This document shows positions 30,064-42,574 of a stretch of DNA of 64,000 nt, one piece after another. Numbering within the stretch: position 1 is the first letter of the stretch; every line of letters begins with the position of its first letter. Under the pieces are notes generated by a model. It searched no databases and was not told the origin of the DNA. It saw nothing but the letters and a program-made list of their open reading frames with translations. The DNA is from Mariannaea sp. PMI_226 (Eukaryota > Ascomycota > Sordariomycetes > Hypocreales > Nectriaceae). Location of the stretch: the NCBI GenBank assembly GCA_024336345.1, contig JANFOG010000004.1:2232001-2296000 (forward strand). Reading direction: 5' to 3'. A program made the position numbers and the translations under genes.

Positions 30064-32833
30064 TCAAGCCGCCACCATAGCTCCTCTGGCAATCTCTCCT
30101 CCAAAATCTCCTGGCTCAACGTACATCCTCCACATATCTACACGTCCCATGCCTGTTCCCCGGCCACCTAGTCCTGCCAGTACGGAATCACTGAGCTCCT
30201 CTTCTATCACCTCTCGGCGTCTGGCATAACGCTTGCTTTTGCCATGCTTGCTCTGCGAGCTATGGCTGAAATATGAGCTGCTATCGATCGGATCATGTTC
30301 ATGTGACATGACCCTGCCGTCCAAGTACCCACCATCATTCATATTATAGTGCATGCTCATCGGCCCTGGCATCAATGGCGAGCTGTGATGGCTCATCTTA
30401 GGCGGTTCCATACCGGTCACATGCCGCATATCTGAGAACCGATCCGCCAGCCGCCTTTCCATCGACTGTCCCCTTCTGCTTCTCCCGTTATACCCAGTTC
30501 TAGGGCTTCGATCCAAACTACTTCGACCGTCTAGTGGTGGGGGAGGTCCCGGCACCTCTGGAGCAGCTAGAGCGTGTCTGTAGGGATCCTGCATGTAGTG
30601 TCCATGTGCCTGCCCATTTCTGGCTGGTACAATATCTCCCGGGCCTCCACCTTGATCGTACTCATCGTCGCTAATATAGTGGCTCCGGCGAGCCTCATCT
30701 CGTTGATCCTGAAGCTCTTGCAGCATCACTTCTTCCTCGTAACTTGTAGGCGGTGGTCGGATGTCGGGTAGATCTCGTCGAGCTCGTAGCTCTCCCGGCG
30801 AGGGAGGCGAATTGCTACCGTAGGCAGGCTCCAGTTCCCTGCGACTCTTTGGAGTGTGAACCAGCCTCTTCTCGTGATGATCCGGCTCCACGTCACCCTC
30901 GTCAGCGAACCACTGGCAATCACAGCTCTTCCACTTGCCGCCACAAATAACACAATACTTTGCACCACATCGACTAATTTCCCAAGTCAGTACAATCGTC
31001 GATCTGCTTCACCGCATTCGATATGCGGGACTTACCAATGGATACGGAGGCGTCCTTCCTGAGGCTTGGATACAGAGTTGCATTTATAGCAATGGCTCCA
31101 GCCCTCATCTTTATGAGCCTCCCCGTCCTTCAAACATCGTCTTGGGTAGTGCCACTTATTCCTGCAAGAGACACATACTCGTTCATCGCAACGCTCACAT
31201 TGGCCCATTGTTCGACCGGAGATACGGTCACGATGAGTGCTGGTTGGCTTGATCCACTCGCCGCATCGTGGACAGTAGATGCGATTCTGCGTGGCATACT
31301 CTACAAATTTGCGATTCCATTTCCTCTTGAATGAAGAGTCCAAAAGACCATCAACAAGATGTAGTTGGATAGGGATATCGCAGCACATTGGTGGCATCTG
31401 CTGGGAGTCATTGAGCGACTGCTCAAAATTCTTTTGGAGGCAAGCATGGCACTTGCGATGACCGCACTCGAGTTTGGGACATTTCGATGCAGGCACCTCA
31501 CTAAGGCAAGTTGTGCAGTCACGGCTGTAGAGTTTTTTATAGTCAGGATGCTAGTATCATGACTTGCAAGTATAGATTGGGTCGCTTACAGGTTGGCTGG
31601 TCTCACTGGTGAGGACATGCGGGAAGAATCGCCAAAGTTACTTCCCATCAGACTAGGTGGGCGCCGGGATGACGATACGGACTGTTCCCGAGTAGGAGGA
31701 CTCGCTGATCGGCGAGGGCGGCCTTCGCGGTAGACGGCTCCTTGCGCGTCAAAAATCTTTATGGTTCGGGCTCTCTGGCCTGAAGAAGGGGCTTGAAGAA
31801 CGAGTTCTCCAGGGACCAGCCTTCTCGATACTACTGGTGGCCGAGGCGACTCGACGATACTTGTTCCTCTTGAACGATGATTATACTTTGGGGACTCACT
31901 GTCTGGGCGTCTTGAGACAATCTGTCGAGACGGGGTTACTGGAGGTTCAGAAATCTCTGGCCCTGAATGAGGATATTCCACCTCATTGTTCTCTTCATCG
32001 GACATTGATGCGCGTCTTCTTCTCCTACTCCTTCTTCGCCGTACACGATTATCGGGCGAACCAAGGTAATCGTCGTTACTTTGGTGACGACTAGTAGGTC
32101 GACTCTGTGGATGACGGCTAGTGGCACGGCTTTGAGGATGGCGACTAGTAGCGCGACTCTGGGGATGCAGGCTAGCATCGCGACTCTGATGGCGACTGGC
32201 ATTGCGACTTCGATGACGCCGACTAGTATCACGACTCTGAACAGGGCGACGCTGACGGCTTCTGTGTCGACGATGCCGACTGTTATCATACTCAGGCTCT
32301 TCATCACTAAGTTCCACGACTTCTATATCATCACCACTATCACTCGTTTCATCTTCACTTTCCGTAGTAGATGGTGCAGACTCAGATGAAGACTCAGGAG
32401 GGATCGGCTGGGGACGTCGGCGTTCTTGACGTACTCGACGTTCTCGCTGGGCCCGACGCGGTGGGCGGACATACTCCGGAGTCGTTTCTCTGGTCCTTGG
32501 GCGCTGCCAGACATCAGGCGGTTCTTCTTCCTCGTCTTGGTAGACTAGGATATTCCTCTCCCTCCTCGGCCTCCTGTAGGGGTCTGTCGAGCCCCGAGTG
32601 AGATGGGGCGGGGGCATATCGTGCTGGAATGCGTCCAGGCTCCTGGAGTTCCTAGGGGCTCTTCCATAGCCCGTTGGGGCCCGATCCATGGACCTTTGTA
32701 CCTCGTGGAAGTGGGATGGATGGGGCATCGAGTAGGCCCAAGCGCCCTCCGGAGGATACCAATCGCGATCATCTTCGCGATATTGAGTGCGTCGAGGGAC
32801 GCGACCCCCTCCACCGTAGGCGACTTGATGCAT
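30064..32833 (-). CDS. RBR-type RING-IBR-RING2 protein with low-complexity N- and C-termini
   Basis: Three exons (31590-32833, 31036-31524, 30064-30973), 880 aa. Residues 1-414 are Arg/Ser/Glu-rich and disordered, with nonapeptide repeats of the type SRATSRHPQ near 220-255. The RING1-like part starts RDCTTCLSEVPASKCPKL with Cys418, 421, 435, His437, Cys440 and 443; the IBR follows (IYCPRCGEWIKP, QCERCDERVCVSC). RING2/Rcat has Cys560 and 563 (HCYKC) and RCGAKYCVICGGKWKSCDC (579-597). The usual catalytic motif GCxHxxC reads GRLRIHC, so Arg573 stands where the thioester-forming Cys is expected and Arg575 replaces the His. RBR ligases carry ubiquitin on that Cys; this copy may be inactive or work as a plain RING. 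Residues about 600-880 are disordered. The family call is secure; activity is doubtful. Confidence 0.87.
32160..32240 (-). repeat. Short tandem repeats coding SRATSRHPQ-type nonapeptides
   Basis: Roughly 27-nt units inside the first exon of the RBR gene give repeated Ser/Arg/His/Gln peptides; positions are approximate. They resemble SR-rich low-complexity expansions. Confidence 0.6.
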
Positions 32834-35800
32834 ATCAAGCCTTGCTTTTCAGACAGTCCCAAGAAACTGTTGTTCGTTGGACGCCGACACGGCCACGGCA
32901 GCAATATGAATATGAACTTCTGCAAGAGGTCGGCGCGTCAGGTGCCTCCTAAAGAATCCGGGTTAGGCGAGCAGTTGCAGTAGTGACGATAAACGGGCAA
33001 CCACTCAGTAAAGACCACGCTGAACAAGTGATTGCACCCCTGGGAGCTGGCTGGAGTCGGAAAAGCCGATCATGCATGACAACCGGTAGCGCTGCGTCGA
33101 AGCGAGAGGGCGAGAGCACACGCCCTAGGAATTGGGTCGCCAGGAAACAACGGCGGAGATCCCCAGGGCGAGGGGAGTAGTAAAAGCAGTGGGGTTATTC
33201 AAAACACCGGATGTAGGTAGGCGGTGGTTGAAGTGGCCGCAGGTTGTGGTTGATGTGGTGGTAGGGGGGGGCCTCGGAAATGGGGAAAGGAGATGCAGAT
33301 ACTCTGTAGATGCAGGGTGTAACCGAGTAAGGGAAACTTTTCCAAAGAAGGAACACCAGTGAGTGGTGGTGAGATGAGTTAGCAAGTAAGTGAGTGAGTG
33401 GGTTTAAAATGAATGAGTGAGCTGAGTGATAGAGCGCTGCTGGGAGAGCGTGATGAGAGAGAAAGTAAGTGAAGCAACTTTGGCGCGGTTTATAGCAGGT
33501 CCCAAGTCACCCCATCAGGCACTGACGGGATCAAAGTGCCCCTCCCCCGCGTGCACAGTGGAATGCGGGCGATGGCTGGGGGCGCAGGAAGCGTCAGAGA
33601 GGCCCCAAATTCTCGCTGTCTGACGGGCTGGAATCATACGAGGACGCTCTGGATGAAGCCTATGGGGAGGAAACACCACAGCGCACATCCGACTGGGGAG
33701 AAATGTTGGTGGGCGGCCAGTGGGAGGGAGTTGTTGTGGATGAGAGAAACGACGATGTTCGGGTGTACTCCGTGGTCGTCACGTGGAGAGGGGGGAGGCG
33801 GGGCGACCGAACTGAATGAATGGCTGGTGAGTGACCGCAGCCCTGCGATGGACTCGGTTTTTGGTGGGTGTGATGGGATGGCGGAATGTGGAAAGGAGAA
33901 ATGAGACTCTAGCTGATAAGTGGACGGCCATGGCCCATTGAGTGAGTGGAGGGCGACGAAAAGTTCCCTGCCAACGTGGAGGAGACAACTGGGACGAGGT
34001 TTGTGAGTGAGTCAGCTGGGTCACTTTTTTTGGAGGGTGGAGGGGGGGGAGGTCAATGGGCAATGGGGGCTGCCATCCGCACCTGGCCATTGAAAAGGCC
34101 ATGAGCCAGGCTCATCTGAGTGCTATCATGGGCTTCTAAGTTCTATGTATGTCATAATTATATACGGAGCCGAGAGGCACAAGGCTTGCAGCACAAGACT
34201 TCATGTCTTATAGGACCTATATAAATTGCGGCACTGGGTGCTCATCCTTGCTATGCACTCACAGGTCAGATCAAAATCGCCCCCAACCCATGGCACAACC
34301 CTTTATGCAGATAACCCGCTCCTGATAACTAGGTACTGTAATCGATACCGTCCGCCTGCCATGAAATTACCGGATGGTCTAACTACATTCTTCCACGTGC
34401 AGATCCCCTGTGGGCTAGGTGGCAGTAGACTGACCATTCATCCGACGTCCCAGAACAATAGGTGCATTTCTCAAGCTTCGTGTCTGGTGGCAGTCTCGCT
34501 CGCTGCATGGCTTTGCTGTACAACAGTTCAGACCCTCCCATAAAACATCCAGTACATAGCACAACGCCAAGAGACTCTTTTCATTGCCAACTTCTCCTTC
34601 TCTTCCTCTCACAATTCTCATCCAAGACAACAGAGCACGCTCGTCCAGAGTCATTCTTTTCAGCTCGTTTGTGGGGAATAGCCTTCGGCCGACTCGGGCC
34701 ATGCCGGGGCCATCCTGGTTTCCCCCTCCACGGCCCGGTCCGGCCCCTAACGGCCAAAGTATCTCTCCCCCCCTTAAGGATTTCCTGGCCTCCGCCGTTT
34801 TCTCTTTGTTCGGCTTCTCCGGCTGCAAGAGCTCTCAGATTGATGCCGTCTAAGTGACTCCCACGCTGCGGATGGCTGTTGGGACCGGTCATCTTTGCGC
34901 GAAAAATCGAAACAATCATTGAAGCTTTTACTGTACTTTCGAACCCCCTCGTTGATGATTTTCGACCAATGTGCTGTGTCAGACCAGACAGGGACGTACG
35001 ATGCATGGTACAAGTTATCACATCGTCGATGTATGTGAAGCACACAGTCGAACCTATTCTGGTTGACAAATTTCTAGCACATACGCGAAATAATCGAAGC
35101 ATCATCATATTTCTCATTGACTACCTATATCCGGGTCAAGCCTTAACATACTTCGTGTTGATCTGGATCAGATCAATGGTCATATTCGTACAATGGTTGA
35201 CTGCCCGTCAAAGTCATAACTAAAACACTCATAACCGCCATCCATAAATAAGGCTGGGCGTAAATATACAGTGTGGGTGGGTGAGTGAGGGATTTCCCTC
35301 ATTTTTCGCGCAGGTCAGATTGGTTGCACATATGCTCCGTACAATGCTACTCCTCAAAGAAGGCCCTCCCCAACCAAAATTTAAAAAAAATTGTAGACAG
35401 CCACATCCTACTCAATATGTTCTGACTGAACAGGCATATTCCACTAGACCACATGAAAATGAATCTGACGAGAAATAACGCTTCCAAACAAGACTCTGGT
35501 CAGATCATGGCAAATCTTGATGGTTGCCGGCTCATCGGACCGAATTACCACACGACCATATTAGCCGACCAATCAACAAGTATTGCTCGAGACCTCTTCA
35601 TGATGGCGCAGTAAAGCACATGCGCCTGTACCCCGGATCGCCCCTGACGATCGCCCTGAGGAAACCGACGTGCGTTCGCGGGGATCCCTTAATTCTAGGC
35701 AAGCATATACTCGCTCGCACTTCGATGGTTGTTGTCTATTTGACACCACCTTTCCAGCCACATGAATTACGGGCCGGGAAGAAGGAAAAAAAGGTGATGT

Positions 35801-36080
35801 CAATATTTTGTAGCTGAAGCCCACCATGGCGTGATTGCAGATGAGCGGCTCCGGTGACACCTACGCCCACCGGTGCTACCATAAAACGCCCCTTGCTGTT
35901 GAGGGAAGGGACTAGCTTTTTGGAAGCGAAGGGTGTGACACGACCATCAAGTGCGGAAACGGGATATGCCAGACTCTGATGTCAGTTATTGATGACAGAC
36001 GGGCGGTATCATTCGAGAGTGATGCGCAATAGTCAACTTTATTGGCCCTTCGTGAGTCAATCTTTAAGTGATCCGGACTT
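32834..36080. other. Long intergenic region between the RBR gene and the Zn2Cys6 gene
   Basis: About 3.2 kb with no supportable gene. The first 600 bp (5' flank of the RBR gene) contain GAGT/GTGA simple repeats near 33360-33430 and a G-rich patch near 34032-34055. Open frames of up to 178 codons on both strands (for example 34581-35117) show no domain and overlap one another. Confidence 0.45.
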
Positions 36081-38335
36081 TCAAGTCCCGAGATAAGTTC
36101 GTCTGCGAACTTCCGCTTCCTTGATAATTTCAGCAGCAAGACTTAGACTTGGCGCCAATGCGGTGTATTTTTCGATTTCTAGCACCACTTCATTGATAAT
36201 TTGGTCCAAAGCTTCCCGATGAGGTACTAGTGTGAGTATGATTCCGAGAAGCGAGGGGACCATGGACGCCCCCATGATGAGAAGGGTCTGGGACACCACA
36301 GAGAGGGCGCCTTGCCAGATGTATGGCATATGGCCTGCATGGCTAGTCAAAAAGTTAGCGATATTGTCCTCCACAAAAGGCACTCCCAAAAAAAAAAAAA
36401 AAAGGGAAAGGGGGGAAAGGGGGGGCTTACTGCTCGTTGACGTGCTCCAGCTGTCGAATACAAGCCTCGAGACACTTGTGGCAGCAGTCTCGAACCGCTG
36501 GGTCCAAAATTGCCTGTTCATTATCTAGCACCGCAAGGATGTATGGTCGGTAAATTATTGTGCGGCAAGCAAAGAATCGTAGTCGAAGGACAGTTTGGAT
36601 CGGGTCTTGAAGTACTGTTCGCGTGAATGGGAATTGAAGCGGAAGTGGTAAACTCTCGTACCACTGTGACAATTGATAGTCCAGTTCAGCAACGACGGGT
36701 TCCAGGCTAGTCGTTGAGGCTATGGAGTCCTTGGAGTATATCAATTGGCTAACTCTGTTCAAGAGTCGACGTAGAGCAATCTCGGCGAGGAAGTACCAAA
36801 GTTCGTCTCGTCCGACTTGGTCTGCCTCTTCGCCCTCGAAGCCACAAGGCAAGCCAACGTTTTCCTCAAACTGAACCACCCCCGAGTGCGGCAGATCCAG
36901 CTCAGCCAGAAGATCGCTCTCGAATAGCAGAGCATTCCAGTAGATTCGCTCAACAAGCTCCTTCTGGTGACTCGGAATCCGACTTGGGGCCATGAGAAGT
37001 AGTTGAAGCTTTGTGCTCGTGGTGCAAATAAGGGTCCATGCCTCCATTGGCCGGACCAGATAGAAATGGTAAGCGGCAGCGAGAAGATGACACTGGGCGG
37101 CCACAACCGTGTTTGCCGTCATCATTCCAGGTAGCAGTGACCAAGCAGCAGTGAAGTATTGCAGACCGGGGGGATCATCGTGAGGAACGATCCGAGAGAT
37201 GCTGCCATGCAAACTGGCCTGACCAAGAGCTAAAACAAGCAGAACGATACAGCTTTCAGGTCCTTCTCGAAAACCATTTGAAAGGGCTGTTCGGTACTGG
37301 CTTTTCCAAGTATATGGGTTCACACACGCGTACCAAACATTGACTCTCTCAAAGTACGCCTCGATGTAGGCTTGGGTGTTGGACAGATCCACACACGGGG
37401 TTTTCGTTAGTGAATGAAGGGGTTCTCTTGCCATCTCGAGCTGGAGAAGAATTTGGGGATCATAAGGCTGCGAAACGAGATCTCTGATGAGTGGCCACTG
37501 AAGGAGATGCATTGCAGCATTGGTATGGACCTTGGGCATGATGGAGATGTTGGTACCTGGCGGTTGAGAAAACCAGGTACCCAGGCCGCCATTGGGAATG
37601 GAAACAAAGTGCGCGGCATTCATCGATCCCATTAGATTATCCGCGCTCAGTCCAGTACCATTACTTAGCGATGGAGAGTCCTGCGTCATATTTAGGTGTG
37701 GAGCGTTGACCATGTTCATCTGCAGCAAGCTCTCAATTCTGTTCAGGCGCTCGAGAATCAGCTTGTCGCCGGCATCGAGTTTGATGCCCGGCTCTCGATA
37801 GATGCATTCTGCGCCCAGTTCCGAGCATAGCTTACACTTGGGCTTCGTTCCGTCACAACGAGACTTTCTCGAGCGACAAACTTCGCACTGACGATTATTA
37901 GCATTTCCAGGCACGGGGAACCAAAGAAAAAAGGGCAGATTGTCATCCCAAACTTACAGCGATGGTGGCCCTGCGACGGGGGTAATCAACCCCAGCATCG
38001 GTATTCCTCCTCTTCAATGGGTTCGAGCCGTCGTCGCTCGAAACCTTTTGATTTCCATTCACCATGGTTTCAGGTCTGTTCTCAGATGATGATTGTGATG
38101 CTTGCCTGACTTTGGTAGAAGCAGCTAGCATGTTGTCTCTGGTAAAGCTAACGGTGCGGTTGTCCCTGAGGCTGGCTGGAGACTTCATGCCAGGAATAGG
38201 CTCATTTGTCAAAGCCGAGAGCGACGTAGTCGGGAGGTCGATGCTAAAGCTGTCACGAGATGGAAGAGGGAAATGCCTGATCGAACTGCTGCCCAAAACT
38301 GAGAGAGGGGATTCGCCGGTTGAGGATGGGGACAT
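36081..38335 (-). CDS. Zn2Cys6 transcription factor with a fungal transcription-factor domain
   Basis: Three exons (37958-38335, 36431-37887, 36081-36342), 698 aa from MSPSSTGESP. The first intron falls just before the zinc cluster, CX2CX6CX6CX2CX6C at residues 127-154 (CEVCRSRKSRCDGTKPKCKLC). A coiled-coil-like stretch follows (KLILERLNRIESLLQMN). The middle-homology region runs from about 250, with LLVLALGQASLHG, RVNVWYACVNPYTW and AAAYHFYLVRPMEAW; RFFACRTIIYRPYIL is near the end. The last intron (36343-36430) carries an unusual homopyrimidine tract. The acceptor chosen for exon 3 (GACTAG) is the only one keeping frame. The target genes are unknown. The divergent 4-kb stretch upstream is free of genes, leaving room for a large promoter. 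Confidence 0.88.
36388..36425 (-). repeat. Homopyrimidine tract in the last intron of the Zn2Cys6 gene
   Basis: On the plus strand the tract is a run of 16 A followed by G/A blocks (AAAGGGAAAGG type), so the pre-mRNA carries C- and T-runs close to the donor. It is all intronic. Confidence 0.7.
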
Positions 38336-39907
38336 GGCGTGAGGTTGCGATCTGAGAGGTCGCAGGGATAAGCAATGACAAATCTCCGGTTCGTCGCACA
38401 AACTCAAAAAGTGGTAGCTGGTCGAAAGCTGCTTATATGGAAGTGACCCCGGGAAACAGGAGCCAAGCTTCTAAACACTCAAACCCAATAAAGCGGATAT
38501 CAGTAATGCGACATGTCGGAGATAGCCAGGCGTAGAAGGACGAATTCGGAGGACCGGAGTCGAGCAGGGTCAAGTCAAGCTGTGGTGGTAGACTGATAAG
38601 CTTGCGAGTGCGCGGGTAGCGAAGGGTTTAGGAATGCGAAGTGCGGCGATGGGTGACAGAGACCGGGTCAATAGGGGAGGCTGTCGCGTCCAGGAGCACA
38701 GCGCAGCAGCGTGCTGTTTTTTTTTTTTCTCTTGCGAGGCACAAATTTGAGGCCGACAAACAAAAGTTGGGGAAGCAATCCCCCTCTGGCGGAGATGGGG
38801 GAGGTCTGGTTATGTACGACGCTCCGGGGGGGAAGAACCAGCCCATGGGGACAAGGGTTGTCCAGAGGTGGGCTGGAGCACGGCATGGGCTCTCAGAGGC
38901 CGACTTCTGGGGATTCCTCATACCCCAGACCCTGGGCTTCTGTTTGGCTGTCTGGCTGCTTGGGGCGTTGTGGAGAAACAGCGGGAGGAGCTTGGGTGAG
39001 TTGAGTATGGTGCTGGGGGAACTTCTGGAGAAGTGAGGAGTTGGTTTAGTCGATGGACTAGCGCATGGCCGTTTGTACTATGGAACCAGGAGTGGCAGCA
39101 AAGCCTACCGGATTCGACTTAGTCGCAACGCACTCCATTTCCTTGGGGCCCAGACTGTATCCGAAGTGTACCGTGGTAACTTAGAATTAATGAAGGCCCC
39201 GTTGAAGGGGGGGGAATAATAATCAATGGCATGACAGCCGAGGGGGGGGGACAGACAGAGAAAACGTGGTCGGGAGTTCGCCGCAACGGTCAACCTTCAT
39301 GACACGATGGAGACCGGACTGACATGCAGGCGCCACAGAACGACACAAAGGCCGGGGAAGCTGACAACTACATAGTACTAGCGTAGCTCAGCCAGGAGGC
39401 AAAAGTTGCGCGTATCCCCCAAACTGGAAAGGGAGTGACAGTCGTCTTGGGTTCTGTATATATAATTATATATTATTTGTGTATGGTACCTCACCTCAGA
39501 TACCTTGGTCAGGTAGCTACAGTTTACCTACCTAGTCTACTCCGTACTCTATAATGTGTCGTACATACTTACGGTGTGCATGAGCTGGTCTGCACCATAA
39601 TTAAGTTACCTTTTGTCTTCCCCAGACCACGCTATCAGCCGACTCGTACTATGGTGAACTTTGGAGTTTCATCATGGTTAATAGCTTTCCATCTTCCCGT
39701 GCGCAACGCAAAACCATCACCTGCGAACCGACGTGCTCTGTCCCCCGTCGTTACTGACAAGCCCTCAAGCTGGGGCGAAGGACGAGGGTCTACCGTGGAG
39801 GAGGTGGAGAAAATTTGGTCTCGCCTCTTCGTTACGCTTTGATCAATGATATTATTTGTGGGATTTCCATCAAGTTTGTCATTTAATTTCGACACCTATT
39901 GATGATG

Positions 39908-39931
39908 TTTTTTTTTTTTTTTTTTTTTTTT
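39908..39931 (+). repeat. 24-nt poly(T) tract
   Basis: An uninterrupted run of 24 T residues in non-coding DNA. Confidence 0.95.
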
Positions 39932-42463
39932 AGTTTTCAACGGATTAATCTGTACTTTAATTCTAACTTCTTTTTCTTCTTCTGGCTCCATAATCCATGC
40001 TACGTACCCTATTACTACTTTAGTAAATACTTCATCGGTACTTTTCTATTTACCCTGACTTTCCGGTCATGGTTGAATTTATCCGCGAGGGAACTATTTC
40101 TCAACTGGGAAAGGTCAATCGGCCATCATACGAAATTCGGAGGACACAGAGTAATTATAGGATTATGTACCGGTACTGCAACACGTTTGCAGCAAAATAC
40201 ATAGTAACTACCAGTGGAAGTGTGTCCTCTGGTGGTCTTTATAACGGCCGGTACAGATACGGTAGGCATATTCTCCTAACAGTACACAAGTTTCCTAGTA
40301 TAACTTCCGCTTCCGATTTGGGCTCCGTGAATATTCCTTGGGCCCACCCATTCATTATCAGAATTATAAATTCCATTTGCCTCCTTTCGCGTCCGTCCCT
40401 CAATTGCCACCTTTCAGTCTGACATATTGACTCTGTCCCATGTGCGCCACCGCCCGTTGAACACGAGTCCACGATCAGGGCATTACATGACGATCAAGGG
40501 AGTACCACATCATCTTCATCGTACGTACGCAAAGGTAGCGCGCGGAACCTCATCACAGGACAGTCTGCTGAGCGGCCATGGCTGCCCCTGGAAGGATCCA
40601 CATCATCGTTACCTAACCTGCCGGCCCCTAGGTCATGCGGCACATCATCCCCGCTGCTGAATACGGAGAATGGCGGGTGAGGCTCCTGTTTCCAGCTGGC
40701 TTTGTTCCCAACGGCATACGGAGTACATAGTACACAGCTGTTTCGGCAAGGGGACCGCAATTCCCTCCCCCATACAGACTACTGATACTCCCCAGTACGT
40801 GTTGGGGAGCTCTGAATTACCGAAATGCGGTAGGGATCACGTCTATTTTAGCCTTAAAGGACGAGGCTGTTGGTTCCATTTGATGATCAGGCGAGAGGAT
40901 TCTTGATTGTCAGGCTGAATAATGTTGATGCGTACAGAGTAGTAGCCGCCAAGCTACAAGTGAAAATGATCTGTTGGTAATCCATGGCAAAGTACAATAA
41001 TGTACCTCCTCTGTGTGACGTTGGCGGGCAACGAGGCTCTCTTCCAGTCAGATCGAGTATGTTGGTAGGCATAAGTACTGCGTATATAGCGTCACGACAG
41101 CCAACCATGGACCGTATTTAGACTCCCGCCACCATAAGAGCCCAGCCCATACATACAGCACAACGGCCCGAATAGGAGGAACCCGCTGTCACCGTCTGGT
41201 AGCCTTACCTGCCCACTCGACCAACATTACTGTGGCTAACTTGGTTTATTTGTGGTACATAGCATGTAATTAGCTAGCCGCCATCTCGTGGCCAGGCTCA
41301 ATGCTGCGGGGAACCATGGGGCACCCCATTAGCCCGAATCCCGCAAGCTTCTATAGGACAGAGTAATTATTGCTTTGTACCGAACCGACCGGGCCAGGGT
41401 CAGTGGGCCGCACAGGACAGCCAAAGAGTACAGAGCGGTACGTACATGATTACCTCCATTCTAATCCACGGGATCTTCTCAGCCGAGTCAGATATGCGCT
41501 GACCAAGCCACAACGTTAGGATGGTAGAAAAGAAAATAGATAAGATAAATATTAACTATTTAATTCACAATAAAATAAGAAGAGAGAATTGGCACTAATA
41601 TTGACCGGGCCGTCCCGTTTTTTCTTAATATCGAGGAGTATTGGGTTTATATATAAGGTGTCATCTGCGGCTTGGATTAGAACCTGATACAACAAATATT
41701 CCATAATCCCTCAACAACGAAACGATATACATGGAAGTCAGCCAACAGGGTCTCTGCCTGCTTCACTGGCATGTGATCAATTTCTAGTTTATAATTACCC
41801 AATGATCTACCTAGGCCTCGCCAAAAGAGAGAGGGAGCAGGCCCCGGAAGGTTTCCTCCATCAGACATACGACCTACGACCTAGAGCTTCCCGCGTTGTT
41901 TGTTCTCCCCCGGATCCCCCCCCAGATTCGGAGCCCTACACGATCAGGACGTCAATCGGCGAACAACTAATTATCCGACACCATGTTCTATGCAGAAAGA
42001 GAATAAAGACAACCCCCCCTTTTTGCCCCCAGTCCACAACAGGACAAGGGGATGATATGAGCCGGTAATTCAAAGCCATGCAAGGACGCGGGAGGAAAAT
42101 GTTACTCTCCCCTGAGATCCCGCAACCATCTCCTTGAGCCTCAATTGGCTTCGGGCCTCAGTTCCGGCACCCTAGACTTGAAGGGTCAATCACATTTGAC
42201 TGATCCGGTTTGATGTGTGCACAACCCTTCCGGCAATTACACCCCAGGTTGGGTAAATACCTCTAATATTGTATAAGCCCTAATCTAGAGAAACTGCTAG
42301 ATTCAGCCCTTGCGAGGACCGAACTACCCTTCATATTGCTTCGGTCGACCCATCGCTGTGGTTTTCATTCAAGGGGAAAGTGATAATTCTCGACTAGGGC
42401 GACAAGTGGCGACTCTATTATTATTCAGATATATGTAATTTCTAAAATATGTAATCTCTAAAT

Positions 42464-42500
42464 ACACACACACACATATATATACATATATATATGTGTA
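42464..42500. repeat. AC/AT dinucleotide repeat
   Basis: Six or so AC units pass into AT units, then back through GTGTAC. It sits about 75 bp beyond the stop codon of the lactonase-like gene. Confidence 0.9.
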
Positions 42501-42574
42501 CACAGGCATCTGATTTACTATAACCCCCTGGTTCTAAAAAATGCATGGAGTATTGATCCCCAGAAACTAGTCGT

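Larger units (their letters stand above)
38336..42574. other. Long gene-free region upstream of the Zn2Cys6 gene
   Basis: About 4.2 kb with frequent stops and no supportable gene. It contains T-tracts (38720-38729 and the 24-T run listed separately), a G-run near 39243-39249, and an AC/AT dinucleotide stretch just before the lactonase-like gene. The 131-codon frame at 38641-39036 is in the likely promoter of the TF gene and looks like chance. Confidence 0.45.

Noticed and set aside
34581..35117. 178-codon minus-strand frame in the RBR/TF intergenic region
   Set aside because: It overlaps several other frames of similar length, lacks a domain and shows no convincing codon pattern.
38641..39036. 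131-codon plus-strand frame upstream of the Zn2Cys6 gene
   Set aside because: It contains a T-tract coding a Phe run and lies in the promoter region. No domain or splice support is present.
41869..41903. 5S rRNA-like words (ACATACGACC, then GCTTCCCGC)
   Set aside because: Only the first ten bases and a short later word match. The order and spacing of the rest of a fungal 5S gene are missing.
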